Positions 8,234-17,562 of a DNA stretch of 64,000 bases are shown one piece after another. The stretch is taken from positions 124,001-188,000 of the forward strand of contig JAEWJK010000003.1 in assembly GCA_023386555.1 (NCBI GenBank). Direction: 5' to 3'. Made by a program: the position numbers and the translations under genes. The notes below the pieces were generated by a model, which made no database searches, had not been told where the DNA came from, and saw only the letters and a program-made list of their open reading frames with translations. This DNA is from Bacteroidota bacterium. Lineage in GTDB: Bacteria; Bacteroidota; Bacteroidia; Chitinophagales; Chitinophagaceae. The first letter of the stretch is position 1. Every line of letters begins with the position of its first letter.

Positions 8234-9214
8234 CTATTGCCAGCATTCTTCTACAACTGCTGTGTAAAAATCTTTTAAAGTCCAACCCATTGCTTTAACC
8301 TGTTGTGGTATGATGCTGGCTTCACTTTGACCCGGAACAGTATTTACCTCTAACATATATGGTTCACCTGCTTCTTCGCTGTAAATAAAATCTATTCTTA
8401 CAATACCACGGCAATTCAGCAATTCATAGGCTTTTTGTGCTGCCAGTCTCACTTTTACTGCTACAGCTTCATCAACCTGGGCTGGTGTGATCTCATCACT
8501 TAATCCCTGGTATTTTGCTTCGTAATCGAAGAATTCTTTCTTACTGATCACTTCAGTAATTGGAAGGGTGATAATATTTCCCTTTGTTTTAAAAACACCG
8601 ATCGTAAATTCTCTTCCTTTGATAAATTCTTCGATCAATACCTGGTCATCTTCTTTAAACGCTTTGGCAATAGCTGCATCCAGTTCATCACCATTATTCA
8701 CTTTACTCATACCGATACTGCTTCCACCATTATTCGGCTTTACAAATACCGGTAATTGTAACTGTGTTAGAACAGAAGATGCAGCAACAGGTGTATGCTT
8801 AAAAAGGTGTAATGATTTAGCAACTTTTATGCCTGCAAAAGCTGCAACGGCAACAGTGTATCTTTTATTGAATGTAAGTGCTGATGTTGCTGCATCACAA
8901 CTGGTGTATGGAATATTCAGCATATCAAAATAACCCTGGAGTTTTCCATCTTCACCAGGTGTACCATGAATACACATTAATACTGCATCAAAAGTAATAT
9001 TGTGACCATTTGCCAGAACTGAAAAATCCTCTTTGTTTACGGCAGATCGTTGCCCGTCTTCAGCTTCATATATCCATCCAGAGGGATTGATATCGATCTT
9101 ATAAACATCAAATTTTTCACGATCAATATTATTCGCAACGGTGATAGCACTTTTATAACTGATCTCCGCTTCTCCACTATAACCACCGGTAACTAAGGCA
9201 ATGCGTTTTTTCAT
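8234..9214 (-). CDS. ddl: D-alanine--D-alanine ligase
   Basis: 326 residues, normal length. ATP-grasp enzyme joining two D-alanines for peptidoglycan. N-terminal VTGGYSGEAEISYKSA, IHGTPGEDGKLQGYFDMLNIP with the expected Gly-rich substrate loop, TSCDAATSALTFNKRYT, the ATP-binding PVFVKPNNGGSSIGMSKV, and metal-binding VRIDFIYSEEAGEPYMLEVN with TVPGQSEASIIPQQ. It heads a minus-strand run ddl - PASTA - rhodanese - lipoprotein with short gaps (32, 12 and 2 bp). Confidence 0.96.
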   Translation of the reverse strand: MKKRIALVTGGYSGEAEISYKSAITVANNIDREKFDVYKIDINPSGWIYEAEDGQRSAVNKEDFSVLANGHNITFDAVLMCIHGTPGEDGKLQGYFDMLNIPYTSCDAATSALTFNKRYTVAVAAFAGIKVAKSLHLFKHTPVAASSVLTQLQLPVFVKPNNGGSSIGMSKVNNGDELDAAIAKAFKEDDQVLIEEFIKGREFTIGVFKTKGNIITLPITEVISKKEFFDYEAKYQGLSDEITPAQVDEAVAVKVRLAAQKAYELLNCRGIVRIDFIYSEEAGEPYMLEVNTVPGQSEASIIPQQVKAMGWTLKDFYTAVVEECWQ

Positions 9215-9290
9215 TAAAGCAACTTATGAAGCAAAGAAAATGAATTTTGGCTATCGTCCATTGTAACAGTTCATTGTCTTTCCATAAACA

Positions 9291-9326
9291 AAAAGGTGAA
9301 GAAACCTACAGAGCCTCTTCACCTTT
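9291..9326 (-). terminator. intrinsic terminator for the ferredoxin gene
   Basis: Arms AAAGGTGAAGA (9292-9302) and TCTTCACCTTT (9316-9326) pair over 11 bp. Read on the minus strand the hairpin is followed by TTTTTGTTT. It lies 120 bp downstream of the ferredoxin stop codon. Confidence 0.75.
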
Positions 9327-9445
9327 GAATCTTGTCGTGGGAAATATCACCCACTTATCAGATGCTGCTTTCGCAACAAGTGCCATAAAATTAAAACGTG
9401 TTTTCTGCTTTTGCAAGCTTTTCACCCACAAAAGTTCTGCACATT

Positions 9446-9793
9446 TTAAATATGCATTTTCTCTTTTTTAGCCAGTAGCTGGTCAACTGTTTCCTGGTAC
9501 ATTTCATCAGGTACACAGCAATCTACCGGGCAAACAGCTGCACATTGTGGTTCTTCATGAAAACCCTGGCATTCTGTACATTTATTTGGAGTAATATAGT
9601 AAGTATCAGTAGCCACCGGTGCCATTTTATCGTTAGCATCTACTACTGTTCCATCCATTAAAGTGTAAGATCCCTTAACTGTTGTTCCATCGGCCATAGC
9701 CCATTCAACACCACCTTCATAGATCGCATTGTTCGGACATTCTGGTTCACAAGCTCCGCAGTTAATACATTCGTCAGTTATTTTGATCGCCAT
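9446..9793 (-). CDS. 2x[4Fe-4S] ferredoxin
   Basis: 115 residues from ATG at 9793 (MAIKITDECINCGACEPECP). Two cluster motifs: C-x2-C-x2-C-x3-CP at the start and NKCTECQGFHEEPQCAAVCPV in the C-terminal half, where the wider gap between the second and third Cys is typical of YfhL/FdxA-like ferredoxins. A ~40-residue beta-like insert sits between them. It is divergent from the LuxC-type acyl-CoA reductase, 112 bp apart; that neighbour is an NAD(P)H enzyme, so a functional link is inference from proximity. It probably acts as a cytosolic low-potential electron carrier. Confidence 0.92.
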   Translation of the reverse strand: MAIKITDECINCGACEPECPNNAIYEGGVEWAMADGTTVKGSYTLMDGTVVDANDKMAPVATDTYYITPNKCTECQGFHEEPQCAAVCPVDCCVPDEMYQETVDQLLAKKEKMHI

Positions 9794-9905
9794 ATTAAAA
9801 ATGGTTTTTTGGTTGAGGATATATTTGCATTTCAAAAATAAGGTTCGCAGTTGAAACGTCCACGTAAATTTTGACTTTCGCTCCGTACTTATTAAAAACC
9901 GAAGG

Positions 9906-10901
9906 ATGAATTTACAAGAACGAATTTTATTGCTGTCAAAGCTGGGAGATTATCTTAAACAAAATACTGACGAATATCAGGCAGTTAAGGAAAAAGCTAA
10001 CCGTGAAAATGCCTGGTTCATTCATGAGTTTATTGATCTTGCCTCAAAGAATATTGCTGAAGCATTTCTAACTAAAGAAAAGTTAGAAAGCTGGGCAAAT
10101 AACTACCCTATACAGGATGCAATTCAGCAAAAGAATGTTGGGGTGGTGATGGCCGGAAATATTCCGCTGGTAGGTTTTCATGATCTATTGTGTGTTTTCA
10201 TTAGTGGGCACAAGATCACTATAAAAGCTTCTTCAAAAGATGAGATATTGATGAGGCATCTTGTAAATAAATTGATCGAATGGAATAGTTCAGTAAAAAA
10301 TGTGATTTCTTTTGCCGAACAACTAAAAGGCTGTGATGCCTATATTGCTACCGGAAGCAACAACACAGGGAGATATTTTGAATATTATTTTGGAAAATAT
10401 CCTCACATCATTAGGTATAACAGAACATCAATTGCTGTATTGGATGGCACGGAAAGCCCGGAAGAATTGGACCTTTTGGCCGATGATATTTGTTTATATT
10501 TTGGCCTGGGGTGCAGAAATGTTACCAAGTTATACATACCGCAACAGTATGACTTCATTCCATTGATCAATTCACTAAAAAAATACAACCATTTCCTCGA
10601 TTACCATAAGTACAAGCACAATTACGATTACCATCTGGCTTTACTGATGATGAGTAATAAATTTTACATGACTGATGGTGCTACGATTATAACGGAAAAT
10701 CCTTCACCATTTACACCGGTAAGCCAGGTGCATTATGAGTATTATGATGATAAAAATGTTGTGGCGGATAGTTTAAAAGACAATAAAGACATTCAGGCGA
10801 TAGTTGGTCATGGTTTTACTGCTTTTGGGCAAGCTCAACAACCTTCTTTAACTGATTATGCCGATGGGGTGGATACGATGGCTTTTCTAATGGGATTATA
10901 A
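9906..10901 (+). CDS. LuxC-type acyl-CoA reductase
   Basis: 331 residues. Matches the LuxC/acyl-CoA reductase family: NVGVVMAGNIPLVGFHDLL, ITIKASSKDEILMRHL, CDAYIATGSNNTGRYFEYYFG, and a Cys-containing GLGCRNVTKLYIP, where LuxC enzymes carry the acyl-thioester Cys. Shorter than Vibrio LuxC (~480 residues), as is usual in Bacteroidota. Expected reaction: NAD(P)H-dependent reduction of acyl-CoA to aldehyde. No luxD/luxE or luciferase genes are nearby, so it is not bioluminescence. Divergent from the ferredoxin gene. Confidence 0.85.
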   Translation: MNLQERILLLSKLGDYLKQNTDEYQAVKEKANRENAWFIHEFIDLASKNIAEAFLTKEKLESWANNYPIQDAIQQKNVGVVMAGNIPLVGFHDLLCVFISGHKITIKASSKDEILMRHLVNKLIEWNSSVKNVISFAEQLKGCDAYIATGSNNTGRYFEYYFGKYPHIIRYNRTSIAVLDGTESPEELDLLADDICLYFGLGCRNVTKLYIPQQYDFIPLINSLKKYNHFLDYHKYKHNYDYHLALLMMSNKFYMTDGATIITENPSPFTPVSQVHYEYYDDKNVVADSLKDNKDIQAIVGHGFTAFGQAQQPSLTDYADGVDTMAFLMGL

Positions 10902-11234
10902 TGATCAGAGAAAGACACCTGTCTGCTACTTTTGAAAAATGAAGCCACGTCTAAGCTTATAACAAAGCATTTGTAAGAAGATCATTGTTCTGAACGTTGA
11001 AGTGAGCAATTAGCGTGGCAAGGCAGCAAATTGGAAACAATAGGTGTTGAACAGTATTCTGAAGCCGACTAAATAATTCATTTAACCTCTTTTAACATTG
11101 CAGTAATTTTTTCAGTGTTTAAATTTGGTTCGATGCAATTACGACAGGTTTCTGCCTTTTTGAAACTAAAAGAAGCCTGTTTGAAGCAAGGGCATATATT
11201 TTGACACAATAGTTGAACTTAAACTTTACCCTAC
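10902..11234 (+). other. intergenic region upstream of HtrA
   Basis: 333 bp. AT-rich just before the protease start, with TTTTGACA at about 11199 and TTAAACTTTA near 11218 as loose promoter candidates. No ORF, RNA gene or strong hairpin was seen. Confidence 0.35.
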
Positions 11235-12749
11235 ATGAATGTAAAAAATGTTTTAGCCGTAGTAGCCATTAGTGCTTCTACAGCCATTGCAAGTGTTTGG
11301 GGATTTAGCAAGATCCAGGAAAGCAGGTATGAAGGTTTGCAACAGGAAGGTAAACTCCCGGTGAATTATGCTAATTTCTTTGATAACAAAAATTCCCCTA
11401 CTCCGGTTGTTGATTTTACACCTGCAGCTACTGCAGCTACTCCTGCCGTTGTGCATATTAAAACCATTACAAAAGCTAGACAGTCTGGTGCTACCCAAAG
11501 ACAAAGAAATCCATTCAGCGATTTGTTTGGTGGTGATATGTTTGATGACTTTTTTGGTGGACCAAGAGTGTACTCTACTCCTGAGCAGAAAGCTAGTGGT
11601 AGTGGTGTGATCTATACAGCTGATGGATACATTATAACTAACAACCACGTTGTAGCCGGTGCTGATGAGATAAATGTTACACTTAAAAATCGCAGAACAT
11701 ATAAGGCTACTGTAGTTGGAACTGATCCAAGCAGTGATCTTGCCGTTATTAAAATTGATGCAAGTAATCTTCCTTATGTTGTTTGGGGTAATAGTGATGA
11801 AGTGAAACTAGGTCAATGGGTATTGGCTATTGGTTATCCTTTAAATCTTGATGTAACTGTTACAGCAGGTATTGTTAGTGCAAAGGCAAGAGCTATTGGC
11901 ATTAACGACAGGCAAAGTCAAAGCCCTGTTGAATCATTTATTCAAACTGATGCTGCAGTTAACCAGGGTAATAGTGGTGGTGCTTTAATAGATACTGATG
12001 GACAACTGATCGGCATCAACTCAGCCATTGCATCTCCAACAGGAGCATATGCCGGTTATTCGTATGCTATTCCGGTTAACATTGTTAGAAAGGTAGTTGG
12101 TGATATTGTGAAGTATGGAACTGTTCAAAGAGCATTTATTGGTATATCATATCCTAGAGAAGGATTAACCGATGAGCAGAAAGAAAGCCAGGGTATTAAA
12201 GATGTGGAGAATGGTGTGTTTGTAATGGAAGTTTCTGAAGAGGGTTCTGCAAAATCTGCCGGTTTAAAGAAAGGTGATATCCTTACTAAAGTAAATGGTG
12301 TTGCAGTTACCAGTGGACCGGAAATGGTTGAACAGGTAGCAAGATATAAACCAGGTGATAAAATTACCGTTACCTATTTAAGGAATGGCAAAGAAACAAC
12401 GGCTAACCTCACGCTAAAGAATAGAGCAGGTAATTTTGATATTGTAAAAGCTGAATCTGCTATCGAAAAATTAGGTGGTGAATTAGTAACGGTTGATGCT
12501 GCTATAGCTAAGAAAAATAATATTGAAGGAGGTGTAAGTGTGAAGAAAAAAGGAGCTACCGGAGCCATTGCCAATTCAAGAATACAGGATGGCTTTATCA
12601 TTACTTCGGTAAATGGTAAAATGGTAAAAACAGTGGAAGATCTTTCTGCAGCCCTAAAAACGGTAAAAGGAACTGCTTTCTTTGAGGGAATATACCCCGG
12701 TTTTCCTGATGAAACATATAGGTACCCCGTAAGCATAACAGGTGACTAA
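11235..12749 (+). CDS. degP: HtrA/DegP-type serine protease with two PDZ domains
   Basis: 504 residues. N-terminal hydrophobic signal/anchor (NVLAVVAISASTAIASVWGF), then a trypsin-like protease with H138 in IITNNHVV, D168 in SSDLAVIKI and S247 in QGNSGGAL; PDZ1 about 300-395 (FIGISY...KGDILTKVNG), PDZ2 about 405-500 (GGVSVKKKGA...DGFIITSVNGK). A Gly/Phe-rich loop (~93-112) precedes the protease core. Periplasmic quality-control protease/chaperone for misfolded envelope proteins. Monocistronic, with its own terminator. Confidence 0.95.
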   Translation: MNVKNVLAVVAISASTAIASVWGFSKIQESRYEGLQQEGKLPVNYANFFDNKNSPTPVVDFTPAATAATPAVVHIKTITKARQSGATQRQRNPFSDLFGGDMFDDFFGGPRVYSTPEQKASGSGVIYTADGYIITNNHVVAGADEINVTLKNRRTYKATVVGTDPSSDLAVIKIDASNLPYVVWGNSDEVKLGQWVLAIGYPLNLDVTVTAGIVSAKARAIGINDRQSQSPVESFIQTDAAVNQGNSGGALIDTDGQLIGINSAIASPTGAYAGYSYAIPVNIVRKVVGDIVKYGTVQRAFIGISYPREGLTDEQKESQGIKDVENGVFVMEVSEEGSAKSAGLKKGDILTKVNGVAVTSGPEMVEQVARYKPGDKITVTYLRNGKETTANLTLKNRAGNFDIVKAESAIEKLGGELVTVDAAIAKKNNIEGGVSVKKKGATGAIANSRIQDGFIITSVNGKMVKTVEDLSAALKTVKGTAFFEGIYPGFPDETYRYPVSITGD

Positions 12750-12771
12750 AATTTAATTTTGGTTTATACAG

Positions 12772-12800
12772 AACCCGCAGGATTTTCTGCGGGTTTTTTA
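12772..12800 (+). terminator. intrinsic terminator of the HtrA gene
   Basis: AACCCGCAG (12772-12780) pairs with CTGCGGGTT (12787-12795), followed by TTTTTAT. 22 bp after the stop codon. Confidence 0.85.
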
Positions 12801-13133
12801 TCGTGCAAACATTAAACATGCAAACCATATAGTATCAGATCATTAGGAGTAGATTTCGATCTGATTCTAAGTACTGATTGCAGATATTGATATAATTTCA
12901 GGCGATTTTGTTATAGAGATAAAACACTTATGAATGTATGTTTGTGCAACAAAGAATCTTTAGGCTCTTTTGATCTAAAAGCGAACTCAATCAGATTTAA
13001 ATAGGTGTTTTTCATAGGTTAGCAACGGCCGACTCTTTTCAGGGACGGCTTTTTTTTGCTCTTGTAAGAAACCTCAATTTTCAGAAGTACATATTGGAAT
13101 CATCTTTTTAAATACCATCCTCCAATCATATGA
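12801..13133. other. intergenic region with a weak GC hairpin
   Basis: 333 bp between convergent HtrA and the NarL-type regulator. At 13025-13057 the sequence CGGCCGACT...GGGACGGCT runs into eight T residues, a poor but possible plus-strand terminator with no gene upstream that I can see. Otherwise nothing recognised. Confidence 0.35.
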
Positions 13134-13808
13134 TCAACCTATAAACCATTTCTTATGAATAGCTAGCTTTATAGCAGATGCCTTATTCGAAACGTGTAGC
13201 TTCTCATAAATATTAGCGATATGTTTTCTTACGGTATGTGGACTTATAAATAAACGTTCACCAATTTGCTGATAATTTAGCCCATCCACTATTCGTTGTA
13301 ATATTTCCATCTCTCTTGAGGACAAAGAACAATCTGGCTCAATTGGCTTTTTTTCTTCCATAGGCTTGGGACTGTTCCGCAAAAGCATTAAGGCTTTCTG
13401 AGCAATGCGTGGCGACATTGGAACACTTCCATCATAAACACTTTCTGTGATAGCTGTAACAATATTGCCAATCTTTTCATCCTTTAAAAGATAACCACAT
13501 GCTCCGGATTTTATCGCTTCAAATAGTTTTTCATCATCATCAAAAACGGTAAGCATCAGACATAAAGTATTCGGATAAATCTCCCTGGTAATAGCCACAG
13601 CTTCTATTCCATCCATTTCAGGCATTTCAATATCCATCAACACCACCTGTGGATGCTGTTCAATAGGTAAAGCTTTCATCTTCGTAAGAAAATCATTACC
13701 ATCTCCTGCCTGCAGTACTACTTTTATTTCTTCGTAACTGCTAAGTTGTTCGGCAAGTGTAGTTCGCAGTAAACGTTTGTCATCAACTAAGGCGATACGG
13801 ATACTCAT
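13134..13808 (-). CDS. NarL/FixJ-type response regulator
   Basis: 224 residues. Receiver domain 1-125 with D9/D10 (ALVDDKR), phospho-acceptor D59 in VVLMDIEMPEMDG, a Thr in LMLTVFD and Lys in YLLKDEK; LuxR-type HTH 155-220 (LSSREMEILQRIVDGL, SPHTVRKHIANIYEKLHV). DNA-binding regulator. The probable partner is the TPR HisKA_3-type kinase at 17563-19380, 3.7 kb away, since this kinase type pairs with NarL-type regulators; linkage is inferred. Confidence 0.93.
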   Translation of the reverse strand: MSIRIALVDDKRLLRTTLAEQLSSYEEIKVVLQAGDGNDFLTKMKALPIEQHPQVVLMDIEMPEMDGIEAVAITREIYPNTLCLMLTVFDDDEKLFEAIKSGACGYLLKDEKIGNIVTAITESVYDGSVPMSPRIAQKALMLLRNSPKPMEEKKPIEPDCSLSSREMEILQRIVDGLNYQQIGERLFISPHTVRKHIANIYEKLHVSNKASAIKLAIHKKWFIG

Positions 13809-13834
13809 TTGGGTAAGTATTATACTTTAAAAAT

Positions 13835-13866
13835 AAAGAACTGCCTTACAGGACAGTTCTTTTAAT
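13835..13866. terminator. hairpin terminator upstream of the NarL-type regulator
   Basis: AAAGAACTG (13835-13843) pairs with CAGTTCTTT (13854-13862). Read on the minus strand it is followed by ATTTTTAAAG. It may end the lipoprotein/OMP transcript before the regulator gene, or sit in the regulator's leader. Confidence 0.55.
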
Positions 13867-13939
13867 TGTTTGATTTATCTACATTTCCTGAACATAAACT
13901 GATGATCTTTTTAAAACATCCCCTGGCTATCATGCAAGC

Positions 13940-14068
13940 TTACCTTATTACAACAACAACCTCTTTTGTTATCTTTTGCTTCATGATTTTTTCGGAATCA
14001 GCCTTGTGTATTACAGATGCATAGAACAAAATTGCAAGAGCCAGCAGTCGTTTTATTCTTTCAATCAT
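13940..14068 (-). CDS. possible 42-residue small membrane/secreted peptide
   Basis: ATG at 14068, TAA at 13940-13942. The product begins MIERIKRLLALAILFYASVI and ends KQKITKEVVVVIR: a basic N-terminus, one hydrophobic stretch, and a short basic tail. It lies 35 bp downstream of the lipoprotein gene on the same strand. It could be a genuine small protein or chance; no homology is recognised. Confidence 0.35.
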   Translation of the reverse strand: MIERIKRLLALAILFYASVIHKADSEKIMKQKITKEVVVVIR

Positions 14069-14103
14069 TCATATAAATTTTCAAGGGTACGGAATAACTC
14101 TTA

Positions 14104-14580
14104 TCACATTTCTTTTACAGATCCGGAAAAAGAAATGTCAGGCAATCCCGTGGTACTTTTAAGCGTTATTTCAGGAACTGTTACACTTATTTTTCCGCCG
14201 GCTACATTTACTGTAACATTTATTGGAGAACCTATATAACCATAGGCACCACCTGACATGCTTCCTGAAGATAATTCCATCTGATTGCTTCCGGTACTGG
14301 TACCTGCATTCACCAATTGATAAGTACCACTTGTTGTTGGAGCTGTAGGGAAACTTACACTTAACATATTTGCAGTAGAACCGGGGCCTGTTATTGCTGC
14401 ATCCGCAAAAATAAACAGCGTACCTCCTGTTGACAAAGCTGACTTAGTTGAAAAAGCTACTTTATATGTTGTTGTTCCTAATTTCCAGCTACCAAAATCC
14501 GGGGCATCATTTTTCTTTTCACAGGCAATTACAGAAAAAAGCAAAGATGCTATCAATAAACATGATGCTATATTTTTCAT
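14104..14580 (-). CDS. lipoprotein of unknown function
   Basis: 158 residues. Lipoprotein leader MKNIASCLLIASLLFSVIAC (lipobox Cys ~20), then a Gly/Thr/Ser-rich beta-type mature part (SWKLGTTTYKVAFSTKS, GTYQLVNAGTSTGSNQMEL, GYIGSPINVTVNVAGGKISV). Resembles small surface/periplasmic lipoproteins of Bacteroidota; no family named. It starts 20 bp after the outer-membrane beta-barrel gene and is probably co-transcribed with it. Confidence 0.75.
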   Translation of the reverse strand: MKNIASCLLIASLLFSVIACEKKNDAPDFGSWKLGTTTYKVAFSTKSALSTGGTLFIFADAAITGPGSTANMLSVSFPTAPTTSGTYQLVNAGTSTGSNQMELSSGSMSGGAYGYIGSPINVTVNVAGGKISVTVPEITLKSTTGLPDISFSGSVKEM

Positions 14581-14600
14581 GATATTATTTATAAAAGTTC

Positions 14601-15128
14601 TTAAAAATTAAATCCTAATCTCAATCCAATAAAACCTGAGCTCCTGTAACCTTCATACCTTAGGCTGGCATCGAATTTACCGAGGTGCGTACCTATGTTA
14701 GTTGCATAAGTAAAAGAAGTGCTTGATGCAGAAACCAATTTTCCTGATGTGGTTGGATAATATACACGAGCAGTTGTTGCACCTACTTCACCCAGGCCAT
14801 ATACTTTTTTTGTAAGCATATATTTAACACCCGCTTTATACGGAATATTCAATTGTGCCTTCATATCAATACCTGAAATAGTTTTTGGCATGAAAGCCAT
14901 TACACCACTTGTTGCTGTAAGTGCAAGTTTTTCGTTTAATCCGAATGTAGCTCTTATGGTACTACCCACACCAACAGTGTATCCTGTTCCAAAAGCACCA
15001 ATAGGTAAGGCTGACTCAAGTCCGATACCCAGTTGAAACTTTTTGTAAGATGGCTTGTCCTGGTCCTGAGCTTGGGAAACATGGCATGCAAGACTTGCGA
15101 TTAATGCAAGTGTAAATAGTCTTTTCAT
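14601..15128 (-). CDS. outer-membrane beta-barrel protein
   Basis: 175 residues. Signal peptide MKRLFTLALIASLACHVSQAQ, then alternating beta strands with Gly/aromatic pattern (FQLGIGLESALPIGAFG, TVGVGSTIRATFGLNEKLAL, GVKYMLTKKVYGLGEVG) and a C-terminal strand ending in Phe (GFIGLRLGFNF), which is the usual beta-barrel sorting end. Probably an eight-strand barrel of the OmpW/OmpX-like size. First gene of a short minus-strand operon with the lipoprotein. Confidence 0.83.
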   Translation of the reverse strand: MKRLFTLALIASLACHVSQAQDQDKPSYKKFQLGIGLESALPIGAFGTGYTVGVGSTIRATFGLNEKLALTATSGVMAFMPKTISGIDMKAQLNIPYKAGVKYMLTKKVYGLGEVGATTARVYYPTTSGKLVSASSTSFTYATNIGTHLGKFDASLRYEGYRSSGFIGLRLGFNF

Positions 15129-15323
15129 TGTGTTTAGTTTTTTGTTGTGAATGTTGTAATCAATTCATATTAATAACACCACAAAAAGAATCTATAAGAA
15201 CAGTTATATCAATAATACAGATGTAGTATTTTTTATACTTTATGTATTTAGGTATTTTGTATCATCTGTTGCTACAGATATCAAAAAACTATTTTTCCTG
15301 AATCGGAATAATAAATAATTTAC

Positions 15324-16781
15324 ATGATGCCCTCGAAACTATTTGAGCCTGTATCTTTCAAACAAGAAAGTGAAGATGATTTCTTTAAGTCAATAATCAG
15401 CCAAAACAATGAGCGATTAACCAATCAACAATTCTCTTTTGGTAAAGAAGCAAAACAATTTCTTGGTTTTTCAGGAACGATGATATGGTCATTTCCGGTT
15501 GCCATTGTAATGAGATGGCAGATTAGAAAAAACCCAAGACTAAAAAAAATCCTCCAGTTCCAACCTTTAATTGCAGTTCGAAATAATATTGAAAAAGGAT
15601 CTTTTGCTTACGATACTTTGTTATTCAGAGAAAATATTTTCTCCATTATTAAAAATAAAAGTCACCTCGCAAACCTTGTATGCCTTGCAATTTTATTCGG
15701 TGATGAATTTCTGGATGGTATTGCAAAAGAATATGGTAAAAAAGAAACCAAAGAACTGATCTTTCATTCCGGTCTTAACTTTTACTTGCAAAAAAGAACC
15801 TCTGCTTCCGGTTGCTGCGAACTTTTTTACGAGTTTGATATCTGCAGTTTAATCCCACAGAAAATCTTATCATCGTTTAATTCAAAATACAACATCAGCT
15901 ACGAAGAATTTTACCAGCATCTCTTGTATTTGCTTAGTGAAATGAACAGGCAATTGAAAAAATTCTCTCCCGAAAAAGCATTAACATGTGCTGAACTGAT
16001 TTGTAAGATATGTAATCGTTGTTTCGATACTTATAAAGTAGACGTTGGTTGCTTCAACGAATTTTATTCACTGCAGGAATTGGAGGGTTACCAGCGATCG
16101 AAGGATGATGATATTATTATCCAGTTACTAAATCTTCGTGCAGAATTACTGAATAAACGTACCCTGCAATATCAAAAACAATTTTCTTCATGGAGCAATA
16201 TCATTCGCTCAATGCAATTGTATGATGATATGGAAGATGCTGCATACGATTGCGACTACCAGATGAACACTTGTTGCTGGATAGCACGAACATATTTTAA
16301 TAACGAATGGCAATGGTTGTTAACACACAAGGATGCTATAAAAGATCTTCCCCCAAACGAAATAAATATTGTTATTGCGCTGAATATGCCAGGTAGTTGT
16401 ATGTTGGTAATTCAATATGCAAAAAACATCTCTACTGAAAAGCTCAACTGGGTACAACAAAAAATTGTAAACTATTTATGGCGGAAAAACTGGCTAGGAA
16501 TGAACGGACAAAAATTTTCTGATAATGGTTTAGGAATCCCTTCTCATCTGTCATCGCAGGAACAATTAAAATATCTTATAAATAAAATGGACAAAATAGA
16601 TCATTATCTTGTTTCTAATCAAATGAAAAAAGCATGGGTAATTGACATAGCCTGTATGGATTATGGGTTAAGAAAATTTGTTCTCAGTAAAATGAAATTC
16701 AGCGAACGGTATATGCTAACACAGCATTTTCTGCAATGCAGTATTTATAAAAAATCAGAAATGTTAGATCGATTATTGTAA
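15324..16781 (+). CDS. conserved-looking protein of unknown function (485 residues)
   Basis: Starts ATGATG at 15324 (either Met possible). The product is rich in aromatic and charged residues, mostly helical, with Cys/Trp-containing stretches such as GCCELFYEFDICSLIPQKI and YQMNTCCWIARTYFNNEW. A hydrophobic segment near residue 50-66 (FLGFSGTMIWSFPVAIVM) might touch the membrane, but there is no signal peptide. No family recognised. It ends 3 bp before the next secreted protein gene, so they form a two-gene operon upstream of the TPR kinase. Confidence 0.7.
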   Translation: MMPSKLFEPVSFKQESEDDFFKSIISQNNERLTNQQFSFGKEAKQFLGFSGTMIWSFPVAIVMRWQIRKNPRLKKILQFQPLIAVRNNIEKGSFAYDTLLFRENIFSIIKNKSHLANLVCLAILFGDEFLDGIAKEYGKKETKELIFHSGLNFYLQKRTSASGCCELFYEFDICSLIPQKILSSFNSKYNISYEEFYQHLLYLLSEMNRQLKKFSPEKALTCAELICKICNRCFDTYKVDVGCFNEFYSLQELEGYQRSKDDDIIIQLLNLRAELLNKRTLQYQKQFSSWSNIIRSMQLYDDMEDAAYDCDYQMNTCCWIARTYFNNEWQWLLTHKDAIKDLPPNEINIVIALNMPGSCMLVIQYAKNISTEKLNWVQQKIVNYLWRKNWLGMNGQKFSDNGLGIPSHLSSQEQLKYLINKMDKIDHYLVSNQMKKAWVIDIACMDYGLRKFVLSKMKFSERYMLTQHFLQCSIYKKSEMLDRLL

Positions 16782-16784
16782 ATA

Positions 16785-17477
16785 ATGATGAAAGCCCTTT
16801 TTATTTCTTTCTTATTGCTTATGGCCTGGCCAGCAGTTTCACAAAATGATCACAGATCAGTCATTGATAGCCTGGATAAGATTATCATACAAAACGACAT
16901 TACAAACCCATTCGCTTCTATATATCGGGAAATGGCAGTTAAACTTGATCAATATGCAAATATGCAGGATGATCACACTAAAGCATTTCTCCGGGTTTTT
17001 GATCAGCAGTTTGCTTCACTGTTTTTTAAATCCAGGGATCAGAATTTAAACAACCATGACCTCCTTCATTGGCAGTCATTTTATCGGAACAAAGATTTGA
17101 ATGATCTGCAGCGGATGGCATTGGGCATGAATGCTCATATTAATGGAGACCTGTGGATGGCACTTACAAAAGCACATCCCTATGATAGTATTCAGAAATA
17201 CAGTAAAGCAGTGCTGAACTTTCAATATGCCTTTAACTCACTTTTCGATAGTCTTTATACAAACAATAAACTTTCTTCCAGAGCCAGGTTTTTACATACG
17301 ATAAGTTTAGGAATGGATAAAAAATTAATGAAGAGAGCGGTGTATCGATGGAGGAAAAAACAGGTGAAGCTTGCACTGATGTATTATAAAAATGAAAGAT
17401 CAATGGACAGATCTTTAAAGAGACTGCAAAGGAAAATGAAAGGGTTCGATCATTTTGTTTTAAAGTGGATGAAATAA
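16785..17477 (+). CDS. exported protein of unknown function
   Basis: 230 residues. Signal peptide MMKALFISFLLLMAWPAVSQ. The mature part is helical and strongly basic toward the C-terminus (KRAVYRWRKKQVKLALMYYK, LKRLQRKMKGFDHFVLKWMK). No family recognised. Three bases separate it from the unknown gene upstream, implying co-translation; perhaps a periplasmic partner of it. Confidence 0.68.
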   Translation: MMKALFISFLLLMAWPAVSQNDHRSVIDSLDKIIIQNDITNPFASIYREMAVKLDQYANMQDDHTKAFLRVFDQQFASLFFKSRDQNLNNHDLLHWQSFYRNKDLNDLQRMALGMNAHINGDLWMALTKAHPYDSIQKYSKAVLNFQYAFNSLFDSLYTNNKLSSRARFLHTISLGMDKKLMKRAVYRWRKKQVKLALMYYKNERSMDRSLKRLQRKMKGFDHFVLKWMK

Positions 17478-17562
17478 AAATAACCGCATTTAAAATAGCA
17501 AACTAATCACCACATAATATTCAACTTTTACTAATTTGAAATACCGTACTAATAGAAAGATC

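Noticed and set aside
9247..9471. A 74-codon plus-strand ORF beside ddl
   Set aside because: It spans a terminator hairpin and the ferredoxin 3' end; the ferredoxin on the other strand is clearly the real gene.
9906..10901. A bioluminescence (lux) locus
   Set aside because: Only a LuxC-type reductase is present; no luxA, luxB, luxD or luxE.
13025..13057. A small RNA gene ending in a T-tract
   Set aside because: The stem is only 4-5 bp and no promoter or upstream gene supports it.
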